NCBI GenBank assembly: GCA_027924645.1
Contig: BSBN01000829.1
Location: 4,278,001-4,342,000, forward strand
Direction of reading: 5' to 3'
DNA: 64,000 bases
From: Cunninghamia lanceolata
Lineage: Eukaryota > Streptophyta > Pinopsida > Cupressales > Cupressaceae
The translations under genes and the position numbers were made by a program. Shown here in pieces: positions 21,950 to 33,989 of this stretch. Under the pieces are notes generated by a model. It saw only the letters and a list, made by a program, of their open reading frames with translations. It made no database searches and had not been told where the DNA came from. Within the stretch, counting starts at the first letter, position 1; every line of letters begins with the position of its first letter.

Positions 21950-24900
21950 TATTATCATTGGGAATTGTACCCGTATGCAAGGATGGTAAAGCACTGCAAT
22001 TCCATGTAACATGGAACTAATTTCAGGTTGTGGGTGCCCTATGATGAAATTAGACCTCCAGATTATGGGCTGGTTCCCTTCAAATGTTCTATTGAGATGT
22101 ATGTTTTTTTTACTATTTTGGAAAAGGGAAGAAATAAACTAAGTGAATGCTAAAGGTAAAATGGTGATGCACCTAATTTGGATAAAATAATGCAATTTGA
22201 TCCACAATGTTTACCCAGAAATCTGACTTCTACACAATCTAGACTTCGCATAAATATCACAAAAGTGATTCTAAGCAAGGTTTGAAAACAAGGCTTCTAT
22301 GAAGGAAAATATTTTTTCACAACACAAAAATACTATTTATGGTTAACACAATCGAAGACCTGTGATGAATATATGCTTTAATGCTATAAACAAGGAAGTG
22401 AGACAATAATATTAAAGGTTTAATGATAAACACAATAAAATTTCATCAAAATCAATTCGCTAATAGCACTAAAAGGAAAGGTAAATAAACTGATCTCAAA
22501 GAAAATAAATGAAAGTTCTACAAAGAAGATAAAACTATAACTTGTAACCTACCGATGTCTCAATAAAACTGTAAAATATGAGCTACAAGAATTCTCCAAC
22601 TTGTCTGAATCAGAATGAGAAACAAGAACTAGCAAAAACAAACTTTTGCTTTACAATATATAGGTCTGCTCTCTCCAAGAGGGATGCAAAAATATGGACT
22701 TGCAGATAACTGCCTCTAAAAATAATCATTCCTGAGCAACCACCAAAATCCTCAAAATTAGGGCCTAAAACTGCCACAAATTGAGCAAAAATAGCTTCAA
22801 TTTGGGCCTCTCCATATACTTGACCAAAAAATTCAACCAAGAATCCTAAAAATACTCCAAAAAAACATGCAAAACCTCCTAGGTGGCCTAGTTAACTCAA
22901 CTAATCAATTTGCATGATTCTGCATGAGCAAAATTGATTGTGAGTAAATAATCAAGTAATAGAATAATTACTTCATTATTGGTTACAATTTGTTCTAATT
23001 TTGATTTTACAAGTTGTGGAAAATAATAAAGTAATTTGGAAAATATTACTTTATTATTTATTTACAATTAATTACTTTGTAAAATTGTGCATGATTAGAA
23101 GAAAAAATATGACTCCTTAACACTCTAATTACACTTGCCTATTTTGCATGATATGAGCACAAATAGGACTTAGAAGAAAAAGAAAAACCCTTATACCTCC
23201 ATTCATCATGACACCCCATGCACAAAAACAATATGCATAAACATCCTTATGACTCCCTCTGATGCCTTATTGCATATATATATCATTACATTTTAAGATA
23301 CCTTATATATCCACATGCAACTTAAAGTCAAGAAAGAAAAAATCAAAAACTCCATGACTCCATCACTGCACCATCATACTTGCACCATTATACTGCCACC
23401 ATGCATAATTGTTTACCTTGGTAAACTCCATGCTCAGTCTTCATGCATGCCATGTTTAAAATCATACCCTCTTAGCTTTTTTAGCCACCATACATAATCA
23501 AGAAGTATCCTTACCTTTGGATGTTTTTGGAAAATGACAAGGAACTTGATTAGCATGTGTATTTTTGTCCCTGCATTACTCGACCACCAAGGAATTTTGA
23601 ATAGTTTATAAGGCATGAAGCCTTTCTTCCTCATTATATGACCCCTCTTGACTTAATAAAAATCAAGTCTTAAGCATTGTTGTCAGCCACTCCATGCTAT
23701 GATGGTTAGGATCTTCAAAACCAAAGTCTTGACCACGAGCACTTCTTGGATAAGGTAATTATTTGTTTTTTGTGAAGTCAAAAATCACACTTGAGAAAAA
23801 GGATCCTTTGAACAAAACAAATATACAACCCTAAAAGTTGCTCATTCTTCATTTAGTATACTCTTCACTTGCTCTGCAACTTTACTCTGTCAGCTTTAGG
23901 GTTTGAAGGTTTGAAGCATATCTCTAGTTTTTTCATTCCTCTCAATGGCTTTGCTTGGTTAAAAATTTGGAACTTTGCATCATAAGGAAGAAGGTAACAC
24001 TTGTTTGAGTTTCATATGAGGCATTTTATTTGATCTATAGCTTTATTTCTTTCATGGCTGTGGCCTCCTTCTTCATTCATGGTTATCTGCATATGATGTG
24101 CATTCTTTAATACCCTCCTTCTTGTTTATGCATCTTCTTTTTTTGCAACTCTTTATCTATTCTTGAAAACTTGATGCCACTGTGATGCTGTGGATAGATC
24201 TCTCTTCCTGTCAGCAAAATGAGGTAAGCACTTGTCATTTTTCATCCTCTGTAGCTTCATTTGTCTCTTTTTACAGTTTGAAAAATGACAAAGGTTGTAT
24301 ATGGTCATGGGTATTGAATTTTTACCAAAGAATGTCATATCACTTTCGGCCATGACTATATATGTCTCTTTTTAGCTTTGACTTGGCTATAGGTGTAGAA
24401 AACCTGAGGGTTTGAGATCTTGAGATGAAGGTTTGCTATCTTCTTGTATTTTCAAGGCCTCCACCTTGTCACGGCCATGCTCCATCTGTACACAGGCACC
24501 AAACTATGTATGCTTTTGAGGGTTTTCAAGTTTTGAAACTAGGGTTTCAACTTTCCTTGCACAAACACTCCCTCACACTGCCATGACCAATCTTTTCAGT
24601 GTTATTTCTTTCTCTTGTACTGAAGGTGAAGAAAGAACAAGGGTTTGAAATTTCCTGTCAAGGGTTTCCTCTTTTTGTACTTTCAAGGCTTCTATCTGTC
24701 ATGGCCACTCTCATGTGGTATTCATTGTTCTTTCTTTTACTTGTAAGAAACAAGGGTTTGATATTTCTTTGAAAAGACCTTTGTTTTAATTTGTAGATGG
24801 GTATACCTTATATCATGAGAAATCTATTTCTTTTAGCATGGCTATGACTGTATATCTCTTTTATTCGAGTCTTCTTGACTGTGGGTGTAAAAATTAGCAC

Positions 24901-27500
24901 TAGGGTTTGATTTTCTGTCAAATGGGTATACATTTTAAGATGAGCAATCTTTCTTGTATAGCACCCCTTGACTGTACCTTTCCTGTAGACAAAAAGCATT
25001 AAGGGTTGAAGTATTAATAAATGGAGCTTTTCGTTGCTTTAGACAACACCTTCTCCTCTTACTCCTTGTGACTGTCATAGATGATGATACACTTTATCTT
25101 TTCTGTCCTCCACTGTAGCTCCAGGGTATGATAACAAGTCTTTTGATATTCTGTATGATAACAAGTCATAATTTACCTCCATCTGTATCATACATTGATA
25201 CCTCTGGAAGGCTCTCCTGTAGCATAATTGGTGTTTTTAGCTTATTTGCATATGATATATCTCTTCAGCTTTGCTAACGGTAATCACTTGTCATGTGTGA
25301 CTGTGGCATCATCTCTTGACTGTCATATGTGTTTGGATCCTTCTGTTCTCTAGACATAATGTTTTCTACTCCTTGTTGTCTGTGGCATTCTTTCAATACA
25401 CCTTTAGCATGGATAACATATTCTTGTATACTCACTATTTGTCTCATCATTTGGATGTTATAGTATCATATGTATCATGCATTTTTCCCCTTGGTTGTCT
25501 GTTTACTATAACTATATCATGATACAATAATGGCATAAAAGAAAGAGGGTTGTTTACCTTGTGAATTGTCAATCACAATCTGTAGCATCTTCTTCTGTTG
25601 TTTCTCCTTCATCATTTGATGTACTCTTGTAGAAGGATATGGCAACTGTAATATACCCTGACTGAATCTTACTTGTATAAGACACTTTATTGATCTTGTC
25701 CTAACTGGTCATGGTGAAGGTGACTATACTTGTTTTTTTTCTTGGAATGTATCTTTCTTTATGGCATTTTATTGGTTGTACCATGGCATCACTGTATCTC
25801 CAAGGTGTATGAGATAAGGTTTGTTTCATCAATACAATGATGAGGTACATGGAAACCACCTTGTTATCTTTAGACTATGGCACCCCTGTCACTCCACTGT
25901 GCTTATTATTGTTGTACTCTTTTTTTGCTCTAGACATGGCAGTCTCTTTCTTTTGACTTTTTATATGACTGTTATGTCAATGATGATATATGTAAGCTGC
26001 TCCTAGCTTGTTCTTCTTTTAAGATCTCTGGTACTAAGTGACAGTCTTTATCATTTGATGAATACTCTTGAGAGAGTATGTTGTATGTATCTGTTGTTTC
26101 AATATTTGCTTCTAGCATGTGACTGCTACACTTATCTCATATATTCTTGTGAAGTTTTCCTTTATGACAATCAAGTTGGCATAGTGTACATATGATTGTC
26201 TTGCCTTGGAGGCTGTCTCATTTACTGTTCCATGTGGCATTTTGCTTGACTGTCTCTATGACACACTTGCATCTTGAATGTGATATAACTGTTAAACTTT
26301 GAACACCTTTAACAATATGAGAAATACCTGGTATAGAGTGCTACTTCACTTGAACTATTTCATATTTACCTCCTTGTATCTTGATGGTTTGAAGTTTTGA
26401 ATACTTGTATCATGTTACTCTAATTTGCTCCAATCAACTGTAATAATGTCATGATGACATATCTGTTCTGTAAGTTGATTAGATGATGCATGATATAGTT
26501 TTAGAATGATGCATCTTGTCTTTTATGATACTCTTTTCAAAAAATGAAAAGAAACATGCTGGGCTCAAACCGTTGTGGGAGCCACATTTAATCCACATGT
26601 TTATTTGTCTTGAAATCAGCAAAAAACTTGTCCTATACCTGCACAGTGAACAAACAAGTTAGCATAAAAAGTACCTAATAGTGTTGATTGATCTTCTTCA
26701 TGATTTCTTCCTAATTTGTGTCATATATCTGATCTGATTTCTCATCTAAGTGCATGATGTGATAAGTAGATGTCTCTGTTTGATAAAAGCATGTGATAAT
26801 TTGAAACATCTAGAGCACTAACAGGGCTGTCCCTAAAATTTTACAGGTTCAATTGATGATGGCTTGGAGTGAAGACTGAAGATTTGAAGCCCGACAACAA
26901 CAACAATCTCCATCATTAGGCATTGATGGATGTTTAACCTTATCATGTGTTCATTTCTTTTCCTTTTATCAAACAAATGCATAGCTTGCATGTCTGCAAT
27001 TTCTCAGTCTGGTTACTCCCACGGCTTGTGTTGGACACATTTGAACACTTCTTTTAAACATGATCAGTTAATTTCTCTTATGCATATAATGTATATGTAT
27101 TTCCTTTTTCAATCAATGCATGAGATAAAGTAATAAATACTTGAATGTATGTTCAAAACATGACATGAAATAATAGTGTAATACAAAATATCTTTCTTTC
27201 TTTTATTCAAAACTGATTAACTAAATAATTAATTTAACTTATAACTCGTGAAAGATCAAACTATGTAGAACAACTGTATCTCCTTGAATGTTTGATTTCT
27301 TGACAATCAATTCTCTTGTCATGATAACTTATCAGTCCTAATTGGACTGATGGGTTATCCTGACAACTGGATATCCTTCTCTACTCTGTCAATGCATCAA
27401 CCATTCAATGAATGCATAACTCAAAGTTTTCTTTTATCACTTCTGAACAATTACTCTCAGGTCCAACTAATATTAAGTGTGAACAAAAAAATTAGTAACA
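21950..27500 (-). repeat. 5' LTR of L (5551 bp)
   Basis: It extends from the primer-binding-site side (on the plus strand TATTATCATTGGG; the terminal CA seems mutated to TA, compared with TGTTATCAATCAG in G) to ATTAGTAACA at 27500. Blocks around 26560-26680 and 26840-27060 resemble 28640-28760 and 28920-29110 of the G LTR, showing common descent. Confidence 0.9.
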
Positions 27501-29402
27501 TCTGTATTTTAGTTGAAACCCCCAAGTGGGTTTAAATTGTGAGAAAGAAAAGATACCTCCTGCTACAGGTCGCGACCATTATTTGGACTTTCTCAGTCAC
27601 TTTATATTCCTATTTGGTTTCTTGTAATACAAAATCCTAGGTGGTTTGACTCAGCTGTGAGGAAAGATACTCCATAATACTTGAAAGCATGAAATGGATC
27701 TCATTATTCTCTTCTAGTCTGTAGTTTGAAGTTTTCTCTTATTCTGTTGACCGTGACATTTTCCTGAAACCCCAAAGTGGGTTCGACCATCTCTCAAATA
27801 TTATATGATTTTCTTGTTTCTCATTGTCATATGCTAAATATGAGCTCTGTACCTGAGATTTTTCAATGAAATTTGATATGGGTATCGCCACCAGTGAAGG
27901 AAACACACATCTCTGACCACGACCACAAGACCCACTTCATATTGTTTTACCTACATTTTTCCTTTTATCTCTTGATCATGAAGCCTAATTTGAGCTCTGG
28001 AGAATGAAGTCTTCTACACTCAGCTAGAAGCATTTTAAAAATCACTGTATACTTAGGCCGCGGTTATATTTCATATGAAACAAAAGCTACAGGCTCTGCT
28101 TGCCATTTGAGATATTAAGTCTTGATCTTCTCTGCATGCAAGTAGTTAACCTTTGGTATCTTTATCACACATTCTAAGCACTTGATGAGCTACTTCCTGT
28201 AGCTATTTTGGCATATAGGATATAGTTGTACATTGGATTCTTATTACTGTCATACCTTGAAACATGATTTCATATTTAATCAGATAAGCAATACCTAATT
28301 TTTGTTATCAAATGGCCTCTTAGATGATGATTCACCCACTCTGCATACATTTGAATGCTACATAGCATATCCTTGACATGCTACTTCCTGTAGTAGCATC
28401 TATACATATGATTCTTTTAATTATCATGTATTGATCATTGTTGTTCTGTACTCAGTTTTAGACATCATTGAGTTGTCTCAATGCTCATTTATGACTCTTA
28501 CTTCTTCATATTTGAATTGATAGTCATAGATGGGTAATGATCCCGAGATTCATACACTTAGTTAATGCAATAGTAGAATATATCTTGATTTGCATGTGTA
28601 TACTTGTATTCCATCCCCTCCTAAGAATCAGGGGCAGCATACTTGGCTCAACCCTTGTGGGAGCCCACTTTACACCACATGTTGATATTGTCTTCAAAAC
28701 AACAACATACTTCTTCTATACCTGCACATGAAACAAATATGTTAGTTTAAAAAAAACATTGAAGCTCAATGATTGTCTCATTTTCAATCTCTCTTGTCCA
28801 TGGATGATTTTTATGTGTTTGATTCAATATATGACAGACACTATATTATGTTTCTACCTAATGAAGCTCATGGGGTATTCTATATCTTGATCTCTAACAA
28901 AATCTTCTTTATCCCTTGTAGGTTCATCAAGTGTTGAGAACAAAGGAGCAGCTGCAAAAAACATCAACTCAACTAGATCCCAAAGGGCAATGCTAGATAT
29001 GCTCTATCCTGTTTACTTCATTTCTTTAATTGATTAGATGCATAGTATACTTACTGTTATCTATTCATTCTGATATTCAAGCTATTGCCACGACTTTTGT
29101 GGGATATTTGATCTATCATGTTTTCATTCAATGCAATGTTTATTTCTTTTATGTATCTCATTTGTAAAAAGAATAATCATTGTAGTGAAATGAAACAATT
29201 TATCTCTCAAGCAATCTTCTACAATGCAAATGAATGATCAACTAAATCTTTTCCTTCTGTTATAACAATGAAAACTGAAGTCTTCATGTACCTTAAACTA
29301 TGCAAAATAATCATAGCAAGAAACTGTTAAAACTTTCAACCTAAAAATGAACTTATTATACTAGCTCTACCAATTTGAGCTGTAGGTGAAAAAATGGTAA
29401 CA
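27501..29402 (-). repeat. 3' LTR of G, proximal fragment
   Basis: It matches 36989-38882. It begins at TCTGTATTTTAG directly after L and ends ATGGTAACA at 29402. With 12493-13084 it rebuilds the LTR except for 29 bases (36960-36988 in the other copy) lost at the left edge of L. Confidence 0.92.
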
Positions 29403-29701
29403 TTTCTGGCGACTTCTGTTATATGCTTGCCTGCTAAGCATCAGGATCAGTTGCCTTAATTTATCCATTGGGCATAGAGTCATGCTCTGCTCATCTCAAA
29501 CTCAGAAAACACTGAAACTCAGCACTTCAACCACTCCAAACAGCAAGAAAACTAAAACAAACTATACTAAAAGCAAACTAGAAAGCCCTGGTGGCCAAAA
29601 AACATGTACAGCAGCACTTAGGTAAATAACTAAAAGTAAATTTGCATGAAGCACTTACAAGAGCAGCACTAATCTACTATGATACAAGGTTGTACTTATC
29701 T
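29403..29701 (-). other. G 3' untranslated region with polypurine end
   Basis: About 300 non-coding bases separate the integrase stop from the 3' LTR. On the minus strand the junction reads AGAAGTCGCCAGAAA then TGTTACC, a weak polypurine tract closely matched in L. Confidence 0.65.
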
Positions 29702-30946
29702 TTAGGGGTAATGTTTGAGGTGGATTCCATTAACTAGGATAGACAGCACCTCTCTACTTAACTTGGAAAGCTGAAATGCATTGTTTTCCTTGCAGTCTGT
29801 GATTACATAAGGCCCATCCCAAATTGCATCAAACTTGGAATGCTTTTTAGGTCTACTTCTCAGTTTATTCCACTTGAAAACTAAATCACCAACAATGAAG
29901 CTTCTTGGCCTTGCCCTCTTATTGAAGGAACTCTTCATTTGAGCTTGATGGATTTCAAGCTTCCTCAAGGCTTCTTTTCTGGTCTCCTCTAATTCCATAA
30001 ACTAAGCTAGCCTTACTATTAAAGGTTGTTCCTCTAACATCTCAAGTACTTTAATGAAAGACAAAGTTGGTAATTCTACTGAAATGGGCAATCTAGAATC
30101 CTTACAATAAGTAAGCACATATGGAGATCAACTAGTAGCTCTCTTCAGAGAGATTCGGTCAACCCAAAGAGCTAACTTCAACTTCTCATGCCATCTCCTC
30201 TGGTTGTCTTCAATAGTCTTCTTGATGATCTTTATTAGATTTTTATTGGTGGATTCTGCCTGCCCGTTACCCTAGGGGTAATAGTTAGAAGATGTATTCA
30301 AAAAGATGATATGTTTAATAGACCAATCTGAAATCCTTAAACCAATAAAAGCTAAACCATTGTTAGAGATAATTGAATCTGGTATACCAAATCTTGATAT
30401 CAAATCCTGATAGAAACTTAAAATAGCAGATTCTTTTGCTTCTTTCAAAGCAACAGCCTCAGTCCACTTGGTGAAATAGTCTGTAGCAATCAAAATCCAC
30501 TTGTGGCCTGCACTTGAAGGAGGGTTTATTGGTCCAATGAAGTCAAGAACCGATTTAGCAAATATTTGTTCAACTTTTATAGGGTGCAGAGGTAAGGCTG
30601 CAAGCCTTTGCTTACCTACAAATAATGAACACTTTTCACATCTTCTTACCCAAGCAAATTTATCTTTAAATAGATTTGGCCAGTAATAACCAGCCTGCAT
30701 TATCTTCAAGGTTGTTGTCCTTGCTGCAAAATGACCTCCTAAAGGTCCATTGTGAAACTCTTCTAACAGTCTATCAACTTGATCTAGTTTAATGCATCTC
30801 AGAAAGACACCATTAAAATCTTTCCTATACAAAATACCTTCAATGATAGCATAAGGAGTAGCTTGTAACTTGAAATACCTTCTTCCTGCCCTTTCCAAAA
30901 CTTTGGGGCATTCACCAGTCTGTAGATAGTGAATCATTTGTTGCAC
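29702..30946 (-). pseudogene. G integrase, broken
   Basis: The HHCC zinc finger is clear (HNGPLGGH, then CEKCSLF near 30620). In the core the first Asp is in LDFIGPINP/ATDYFTKW. The second motif reads ISNNGLAF, where Asp of the usual DNG is Asn. The third motif follows a TAG near 30272 (YYP, stop, GNGQAE). Another TAG falls near 30130. The C-terminal GPY/F-like domain (WDGPYVI) ends with TAA at 29702-29704. Phase is constant throughout, so decay is by substitution. Loss of the second Asp alone would abolish catalysis. Confidence 0.88.
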
Positions 30947-31595
30947 CTAGCTATTTGTAGGAGCTGGAATAGCAACTGGTTCACTATTATTTAACACTAT
31001 TTCTACATTCTCTTCATGTTCTTGGCTGTCCTCTCCATTTCCAGCAAGTTGTTTGCATAACCCCTTGCCCCTAATCAGCTTAGTTACATTAATATTGACA
31101 TCAAATTCCATAACCTTTGTTACCCAACCAGCCTGTTTATCATTTATTTCTCTGTTAAGTAAAAAGCTCTTAACAGTTGGGTGGGAAACCATCAAATGAA
31201 TTTTATTATTGGATAGCATGTATCTAAATTTATTTAGGCTTCTAATAATAGCAAAAACATGCTTCTCAACAAATGAATACTTTACCTTGTAATCATGTAA
31301 TACCTGGCTGAAAAATTCCACTAGTTGCTCCAATCCTTTATCATTTTGTTGGCACAACATGGCTAAGATGGTATCAGCCCCTCCAAAAGCATATAGAATG
31401 AAATCTTTCTCATAGTTGGGATTAATGAGGGTAGGGGCAGCTGCGAGAGAATCTTTGATCTACTCAAAGCTTCTCTTACCTTCCTTAGTCCAATTGAAAG
31501 GTATGTTCTTCTTTAGCATGGCAGTGAGAGGTTGTAACAAAGTAGAAATGTTTGGAATAAATCTCCTGACAAAATTAATTTTGCCAAGAAAGCTC
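30947..31595 (-). pseudogene. G native RNase H (degenerate)
   Basis: It follows RT in the usual place, with the connection region (LTAMLKKN) and the family-typical LYAF, FFSQVL and FRYML motifs. The first active-site Asp of a normal RNase H (LYTDAS) is not present: the text reads LYAFGGAD. A degenerate native RNase H is known from Tat elements that carry a second one, which fits the extra domain at 32790-33215. Confidence 0.8.
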
Positions 31596-32345
31596 TACAA
31601 TCTTTTCTTATGTGTAGGCAGTGGTAAATCCAAAATAGCTGAATCTCTTTCACGGTCAATAGAAATACCATGCTTTGAAACAATATGGCCAAGGAGTTTA
31701 CCTTCATGAACAAAAAATATGCATTTTTTTGGGTTCAGGTAAACTACAAACTCTTTGCATCTCTGAAAACTCTGCTTCAAGTGATCCAAATGTTCATTAG
31801 AATCTTTTGAAAAAATGGTTATATCATCTAAATATACTAGAACTATTTGTTCATAAGGCCATGAAAGGCCATATCCATTGCTCTCTGGAAGGTTGCCCCT
31901 ACATTGGACAAACTGGATGGTATCTTCTTGTAGGCCATGGTGCCCCACTTGGTTGTAAATGCAGTTTTAAATTGGTCTTCCTCCTTCAGTAGAATCTGGT
32001 TATAGCCTAAGTGTCCATCCAGCAAAGAAAATTTGTCAAAACCAGAAATGGTTTGCAAAATTTGTTCCATTGAAGGAAGAGGATAGTGGTCTTTTAATGA
32101 AGCTTGATTTAGATCATGAAAATTGACACAATGTCAAATCTCTCTGTTCTTCTTTCTGACTGGTACTAAGTTGGAGACCCAAGATGTATGTTTTATAAAG
32201 AAAATTATATTGCTCTCAATTAGCTTATTTAGATCGCCTTTCATCAGATGCTCAAGTTTAGGATTGAGAGGCCTTTGTTTCTACCTAATAGGCTTGGCAT
32301 TGGGCTCTAACTCAATGGTATGCTGAGCTAAAATAGGATCAAACC
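31596..32345 (-). pseudogene. G reverse transcriptase, broken
   Basis: Gypsy-type RT (RVT_1) with LVPVRKKN, FSLLDGHLGYNQI (catalytic Asp) and VYLDDITIFS (the catalytic DD pair, at 31823-31834). A frameshift just before the YLDD box (about 31845-31855) separates fingers and palm. At least two stops lie upstream, including a TAG in the fingers region near 32130. Confidence 0.88.
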
Positions 32346-32789
32346 CTCTTAAATCCTTATACTCCCATGCAAAAACATCACCAAACTCTTGACATAACTA
32401 AATAAAAGACTATTGTTCATCTTTAGTACATACCTTTCCTAATTTTAGTAGTTTATCTTTGAATATCTCCACTGTCTCATAGTGCTCCTGCTTCACAGTC
32501 ATGTTGCACTTGTCTTTTCTGATCTGATCATCTGAGTTAAAAATAGATTCTAATGTCATGAGTCCCTTTGGTAGCTTATTAGACTTAAGTTGTACAACTT
32601 GGTTATCATATTGCTACTACCACTTATGCTGGTTATCAGCTACAAACTCTGCTTCTGCAATCAGAAAACTCAAAATTTTCTCATCGCTATCAAAAACCTG
32701 CCAACTCATAGTATTTTTAGGTATAGATGGTCTAAAAACCATTTTTACATATGGTTGTACCTCTATGTTATGAATTTCATTCAGAATCT

Positions 32790-33215
32790 CAAACTAAGAT
32801 CCTAAGGCAGCAAGCCTATCCGCATGTTTATTTTGGTTTTTGGGAGTTCAAAGCAGATTAAAAGCATAAAATTTTTTGATTGAATCCCAAACTCGATGCT
32901 TGTACTTTTTAAACAAATCATTCTTAGTGACATTCAAGTTTCTAACTTGGTTTTCAATCAACTCAGAATCACCATAAGCTTGTAAGCATTTTATACCTCT
33001 TTTATGAGCTCATTCTAAACCATGAATCAGGGCTTCGTATTCAGCCACATTGTTTGTGCAACTAAAAGAAAACCTAAATGCTGAATAGTACCTATCTCCA
33101 TCAGGTGAAATAAGCATAGATCCTCCACTGGCACCTGTTTTACTCCTTGATCCATCAAAGTACAACTTCCAAAGCTAATCCTCTTGTTGTTCAGGCTGAC
33201 TTTGATCCTTAATCA
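32790..33215 (-). pseudogene. G additional RNase H (Tat-type aRNH), upstream of RT
   Basis: The minus strand encodes LYFDGSRSKTGASGG (first Asp, near 33150), NNVAEYEALIHGL (Glu, 33031-33045), AYGDSELI (Asp, near 32970) and NKHADRLAAL (last Asp, near 32820). All four acidic positions of an RNase H are present. Two stops (TAG before the LW of the first strand, TGA after HGLE) break it. The text resembles the archaeal-like RNase H acquired by Tat elements. It lies between protease and RT, not next to the native RNase H; see findings. Confidence 0.85.
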
Positions 33216-33371
33216 AATAGGAATCACTGCATCAGGTTCATGTATCATATAAATGCCTAATCCTACCTCATCAGTGTGATGGAAAGGGTCATCTTCATGA
33301 TCTTCAGTTGCCCAGTCATCTAAATTTATATCTTCCATAGGTGCACTGGGATCTAGGCTCATGGATTGATC

Positions 33372-33989
33372 CTACTTCCCATGGGTGATGTAGAGGTTAG
33401 CATTTATTGGGCTAGGGGCATAGGGCTCAACATGATCATTTACAAGTGGTTTAGACATTATGGTTACTTTCGTACCATATCTTGTTCTAAAAAACAAGTG
33501 GGAACAATTAGAAGATAAAAACCCATCCAATTTGGCAGTAAATTCCCTAGAAAGGCATATAGTAAAGCTAGGTGGTAGATCAATGATGTAGATGTACTGA
33601 TGGATCACAAAATTAGGACATGCATGCAAGGTAAGTGGTAGATTTCTAATTATCCCTACAGTATAAACAACAGGCCCATCTAGTTAGACTACTCCTTTTG
33701 AAAGGGGCGCATAAACTAATCCTAATGAATTAGCTAGAATCTTGGGCATGATAGAACTACTTGCTTCAGAATCTATCATACAGTTGTGAACAAGCTTGTC
33801 ACCAATAATCAAACTCAGGTAAAAAGTAGGGGGTTTTACCTCTTGAGCTTGTTGTTCCTTCTTTATTTCTAGGTTGTTGGCAAGTACAACCTTTGCCTTT
33901 TCTTGATTAGAACAATCAAAAATTGAAATTTTAGCCAAAGCTTCTTGTAATAAATCCTTTTGGCTGGGAATGTGTAGTGCATCCATCAC
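33372..33989 (-). pseudogene. G protease region, broken
   Basis: A retropepsin-like segment with the active site at 33762-33778: the text reads MIDSEASSS where DSGA is expected, so the Gly next to the catalytic Asp is Glu. Flanking hydrophobic strands and a later ARG-free tail fit plant gypsy proteases. A TAG near 33682 lies downstream. The frame is in phase with Gag upstream, as in a Gag-Pol fusion. Confidence 0.72.

Larger units (their letters stand above)
13085..27500 (-). mobile_element. LARD-like non-autonomous gypsy-type element L with novel ORF
   Basis: Long direct repeats, 13085-18425 (5.3 kb) and 21950-27500 (5.55 kb), flank a 3.5-kb interior. On the minus strand the LTR starts TGTTACTAATTTTTT. 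The primer-binding site TGGCACGCCCAGTGGGACT is at 21926-21944. There is no reverse transcriptase, integrase or known Gag. The interior instead holds one 917-codon frame (21775-19025). The dimensions are those described for LARDs (LTRs above 4 kb, interior near 3.5 kb). The left end lacks about 79 bases of LTR and 29 bases of target, so no target duplication can be seen. Confidence 0.9.
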
